From Chthoniobacterales bacterium (lineage in GTDB: Bacteria; Verrucomicrobiota; Verrucomicrobiia; Chthoniobacterales; UBA10450): a stretch of 16,509 nt of DNA. The notes beneath the pieces are model-generated. The model was not told the origin of the DNA and searched no databases. It saw only the letters and a list, made by a program, of their open reading frames with translations. The translations under genes and the position numbers were made by a program. The stretch is taken from contig JAICXG010000035.1 of NCBI GenBank assembly GCA_025980625.1, forward strand, positions 1 through 16,509, read 5' to 3'. Shown here in pieces: positions 14,569 to 16,509 of this stretch. Within the stretch, counting starts at the first letter, position 1; every line of letters starts with the position of its first letter.

Positions 14569-15537
14569 TTGAATCCCGGCGGGCGCGATCCGGCCCAGGA
14601 TTTTTCTCGGGAAAATTCGCCTAACGAGAAGGAACACGCGCCAGTTAACTTTCATGCCTACGCCGCCTGCACCGGCGGGACGTTTCAACGCCAGAGCCAG
14701 AGTGCGCTTGCGGCCGGTTTGCCCGTGCTGCTCCTCTTGCGCGGCGATTTTCGCGAGACGCAGCGGGCGCTCGAGAAGCTAAAACGTCACGGACTCACCG
14801 TGGTCGTTAGTCTAAAGGAAACCGGTTTGCACCAGATCGCGCGGCAGCTGGCCAAGCCGAAGCCGCTGGCCCGTTTCCGTGAAATCTTGCGCGCTGCCGA
14901 CGGCTCTCTCGCCGCGACCCCTGAAGCGCTCGCCTTTTACGGCGGCGGAGAATTCATTCCCACACCTTATCCGCTGCACGACCCGGCGTGGGATTTCTCA
15001 CGATCGTTAGGCGAACGGCGCGGCATTTTTATCGGAACACGGGAGTGGGATGTGCCCTCGCGCCAGCATCTCGCCGCGCTCACGATCGCGGCTCAACTCG
15101 GCGAGCCGATCACCGTTTTCGATGAGGACCCGAAGCGCTGCCGCGCAATCCTGGCCGCGCTCGGTGTCGCGCCCGAGACGCTGCGCGTTCTCAATCGGCG
15201 GCTGCCTTATCGCGTTTACCTCGCGGAGGTGGCGCGGCACAGGATTGTCCTCCAGGCTGATCGCAGCGCGGTCCCCGGACAGGTTGCAGGCGACGCTCTG
15301 CTCTGCCGGATGCCGTGCGTCGGCGGCGACGGGGCAATCGACCGGCTGGCCTTTCCATCGACCTGCGGCTTCGGCCGATCGTTAGGCGAGTTGCGCGATC
15401 TCGCTGCCAGGCTGCTCCGCGATAGCGAATTTTATGCGATGACCGTGGCCGAGTCGCAGCGAGATGGCCGCGACAAACTTGGCTTCGCGGCCACCGCGCA
15501 GCGCCTGGCGGATTTCTTCGCGCGCGTCGCTCGTTAG
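14569..15537 (+). CDS. GT-B-like protein, probable glycosyltransferase; start uncertain
   Basis: About 322 residues if TTG 14569 is the start. I do not recognise the family. The C-terminal half looks like the nucleotide-sugar side of a GT-B fold: GIFIGTREWDVPSRQHLAAL, an alternating helix/strand pattern, YRVYLAEVARHRIVLQADRS, then AVPGQVAGDALLCRMPCVGG and a final helix ADFFARVAR. The N-terminal half has AYAACTGGTFQRQSQSA and LPVLLLLRGDF. The frame is open back to GTG 14389, but there it overlaps the penicillin-binding protein gene and reads as an Arg/Ser-rich shadow. No ATG exists near the expected start, and AAGGAA at 14628 is not followed by a start codon, so a start-region error or a rare start is possible. 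Motif copies lie at 14619, 15004 and 15379, and one forms the stop codon (15531). Confidence 0.62.
   Translation: MNPGGRDPAQDFSRENSPNEKEHAPVNFHAYAACTGGTFQRQSQSALAAGLPVLLLLRGDFRETQRALEKLKRHGLTVVVSLKETGLHQIARQLAKPKPLARFREILRAADGSLAATPEALAFYGGGEFIPTPYPLHDPAWDFSRSLGERRGIFIGTREWDVPSRQHLAALTIAAQLGEPITVFDEDPKRCRAILAALGVAPETLRVLNRRLPYRVYLAEVARHRIVLQADRSAVPGQVAGDALLCRMPCVGGDGAIDRLAFPSTCGFGRSLGELRDLAARLLRDSEFYAMTVAESQRDGRDKLGFAATAQRLADFFARVAR
14614..14632 (+). repeat. 19-base repeat copy B (extended 9-mer)
   Basis: Identical over 19 bases to 13056-13074 and in the same reading frame of the following gene (Asn-Ser-Pro-Asn-Glu-Lys). It lies in the poorly defined N-terminal part of the GT-B-like protein. 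Confidence 0.88.
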
Positions 15538-15539
15538 GC
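15531..15539. repeat. 9-mer copy providing the stop codons of two convergent genes
   Basis: TCGTTAGGC at 15531-15539 contains TAG (15535-15537), which ends the forward GT-B-like gene, and on the reverse strand TAA (15536-15534), which ends the GT4 gene. The two coding regions overlap by 4 bases inside the motif. Confidence 0.9.
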
Positions 15540-16509
15540 AGTGGCGAGCGCTTCGAGGTAAATTTCCTCGAGCGCGCCCACCTGAGCGCGCTGTTCGAAT
15601 TTTTCCGCCACGGCCCGGGCGGCTTCCTCGGCCAGCCGGCTCAATGCCGGCGGATTGGCGGTCCATTCGAGGAGCGCCGCCGCAAGCGCAGCGTGGTCGC
15701 GTTCGTTCACCAGCACTCCGCTTACGCCGTTCTCGATCGCTTCAGGAATGCCGCCATGGCGAGTCGCAAAAACCGGCAGCCCGCTCGCCATCGCTTCCAG
15801 CATCGAGTTCGGAACACCTTCCTGGTTCCCATCGGCGCTCAGTTCGCTCGGATGAAGAAAAATGTGCGCGCGGTAGAATTCCTCACGCAGACGCGCCTGA
15901 GAGAGAAATCCAGCAAATCGCACCTGCGCGGTAATGCCGAGCTCGCCCGCCAGCGCCTTCAACTCGTGCAGGAGCGGGCCTTCTCCTGCGATCGTGAAAA
16001 CGGCACCCGGATTCTTCGCCTGGAAAGCCGCGAAGGCGCGCAAACTGGTTTTGACTCCTTTTTTCTCAATCAGCCGCCCGGCCTGGAGAAACTTCCAGCC
16101 GCTGTCGTTAGGCCAGGTTCGTTCTCGATATGGAATCTCGCCTAACGGAATCCCGGTGCGTTGCAGCCGCAGCTTTACGTTAGGGCAACCGACCTCGCGC
16201 AATCCCTGGGCGAGCGAGTGCGAACGCACCAGGACCAGCCGGACGGCCGCGAGCATCTCGCGGGTCGCAGCGCGGTAATGCGGTTTATCCAGTTCCACGA
16301 GCACGTCGGCGCCGTGGAACGAGACCACCGTCGGCCGCCGCCAGTGGAGGATGAGCGGCAAAAGATGGACCGCGATCTGTCCGAAATAGATGTGCAGAAG
16401 CTGCGCGTCGCTGGCCGAGAGGATCTCCTTGAGCTGCGCCAGCTCGCGATGCGAGATCTGCCACGGCGCCTCCCGCAGCGTGCGAAACCAGAAACGCCGC
16501 AGAAAATGC
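15534..16509 (-). CDS. Glycosyltransferase family 4 (GT-B), N-terminus cut by window edge
   Basis: About 324 codons are visible; the frame stays open to the right edge, so the start lies outside. The protein transfers a sugar from an activated donor, probably in surface polysaccharide or exopolysaccharide synthesis; the partial N-terminus, LLHIYFGQIAVHLLPLIL then TVVSFHGADVLVELD, resembles WcaL-like colanic-acid enzymes. Domain evidence for GT4: VLVRSHSLAQGLREVGCPN, WKFLQAGRLIEKKGVKTSLR, FTIAGEGPLLHELKALA, and the donor-binding EX7E-type motif EGVPNSMLEAMASGLPVF followed by TRHGGIPEAIENGVSGVLV. An internal TTG at 16361 could be mistaken for a start, but homology continues upstream of it. Its TAA stop overlaps the TAG of the convergent gene within one 9-mer copy. 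Further copies are at 16105 (Pro-Asn-Asp) and, with one mismatch, 16140. Confidence 0.92.
   Translation of the reverse strand, partial: HFLRRFWFRTLREAPWQISHRELAQLKEILSASDAQLLHIYFGQIAVHLLPLILHWRRPTVVSFHGADVLVELDKPHYRAATREMLAAVRLVLVRSHSLAQGLREVGCPNVKLRLQRTGIPLGEIPYRERTWPNDSGWKFLQAGRLIEKKGVKTSLRAFAAFQAKNPGAVFTIAGEGPLLHELKALAGELGITAQVRFAGFLSQARLREEFYRAHIFLHPSELSADGNQEGVPNSMLEAMASGLPVFATRHGGIPEAIENGVSGVLVNERDHAALAAALLEWTANPPALSRLAEEAARAVAEKFEQRAQVGALEEIYLEALATA

Larger units (their letters stand above)
62..16113. repeat. Highly iterated 9-mer GCCTAACGA / TCGTTAGGC, 20 exact copies
   Basis: Forward copies start at 62, 980, 1477, 3816, 6574, 8334, 9579, 9594, 10615, 10755, 13061 and 14619. Reverse copies (TCGTTAGGC) start at 4588, 6105, 9039, 11222, 15004, 15379, 15531 and 16105. 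Three more sites keep the 8-base core CCTAACGA: 900, 5292 and 13575. Random expectation for the 9-mer on both strands of this window is about 0.13. A preceding TC is common: TCGCCTAACGA in 9 of 20, TTCGCCTAACGA in 5. Clear one-mismatch relatives are few (for example 1869, 12357, 13269, 14804, 16140), fewer than exact copies. The motif matches no known mobile-element end that I recognise. Confidence 0.93.

Noticed and set aside
1..16509. CRISPR array, tRNA/rRNA genes, insertion sequences, phage genes
   Set aside because: No regularly spaced repeats, no cloverleaf-like or rRNA-like sequence, and no transposase, integrase or phage-like protein was seen. The iterated 9-mer is irregularly spaced and too short to be a CRISPR repeat.

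Overview
This GC-rich window holds 14 protein-coding genes, two of them cut by the window edges. I see no tRNA, rRNA, CRISPR array or transposase. The style fits a soil-type Verrucomicrobiota bacterium (Chthoniobacterales/Spartobacteria-like): a WYL regulator of the kind common there, a TatC-prepilin peptidase pair, a MidA methyltransferase, many starts without a Shine-Dalgarno sequence, and many GTG/TTG starts. This placement is an inference from protein flavour and would need a 16S rRNA or marker-gene check.

Layout. 1-1813 (-): 5' part of recC, running off the left edge. 1814-1918: divergent control region with a perfect inverted repeat. 1919-2962 (+): HTH/WYL regulator. 3034-3711 (+): stand-alone von Willebrand factor A protein. 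3814-6713 (+): compact run of folB, a Nudix hydrolase, tatC and a prepilin peptidase; the last three are 2-3 nt apart. 6807-7865 (+): ATP-grasp enzyme of unknown substrate. 7925-10608 (+): sucB and lpd, the E2 and E3 of the 2-oxoglutarate dehydrogenase complex; sucA is not here. 10683-11837 (-): MidA/NDUFAF7-type methyltransferase. 12006-14531 (+): class A penicillin-binding protein whose transpeptidase active-site serine and lysine are missing. About 14569-15537 (+): GT-B-like protein. 15534-16509 (-): family 4 glycosyltransferase running off the right edge.

The most striking signal is not a gene. The 9-mer GCCTAACGA (reverse TCGTTAGGC) occurs exactly 20 times, 12 on + and 8 on -; its 8-base core CCTAACGA occurs 23 times. 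About 0.13 copies of the 9-mer would be expected by chance on both strands. Nearly all copies lie inside genes, in frames that avoid the stop codons the motif contains, reading mostly Ser-Leu-Gly or Pro-Asn-Asp/Glu. One copy supplies the overlapping stop codons of two convergent genes. Exact copies outnumber one-mismatch neighbours, which suggests active maintenance, as for DNA uptake sequences (Haemophilus, Neisseria), HIP1 (cyanobacteria) or Chi sites. A pilus-processing peptidase and RecC, the subunit that reads Chi in E. coli, are both encoded here, so both the uptake and Chi hypotheses are worth testing.

Functionally the window mixes housekeeping jobs: double-strand break repair, folate synthesis, protein export and pilin processing, the TCA cycle, peptidoglycan synthesis and surface glycan synthesis. 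No phage or plasmid genes are visible, so this looks like ordinary chromosome.
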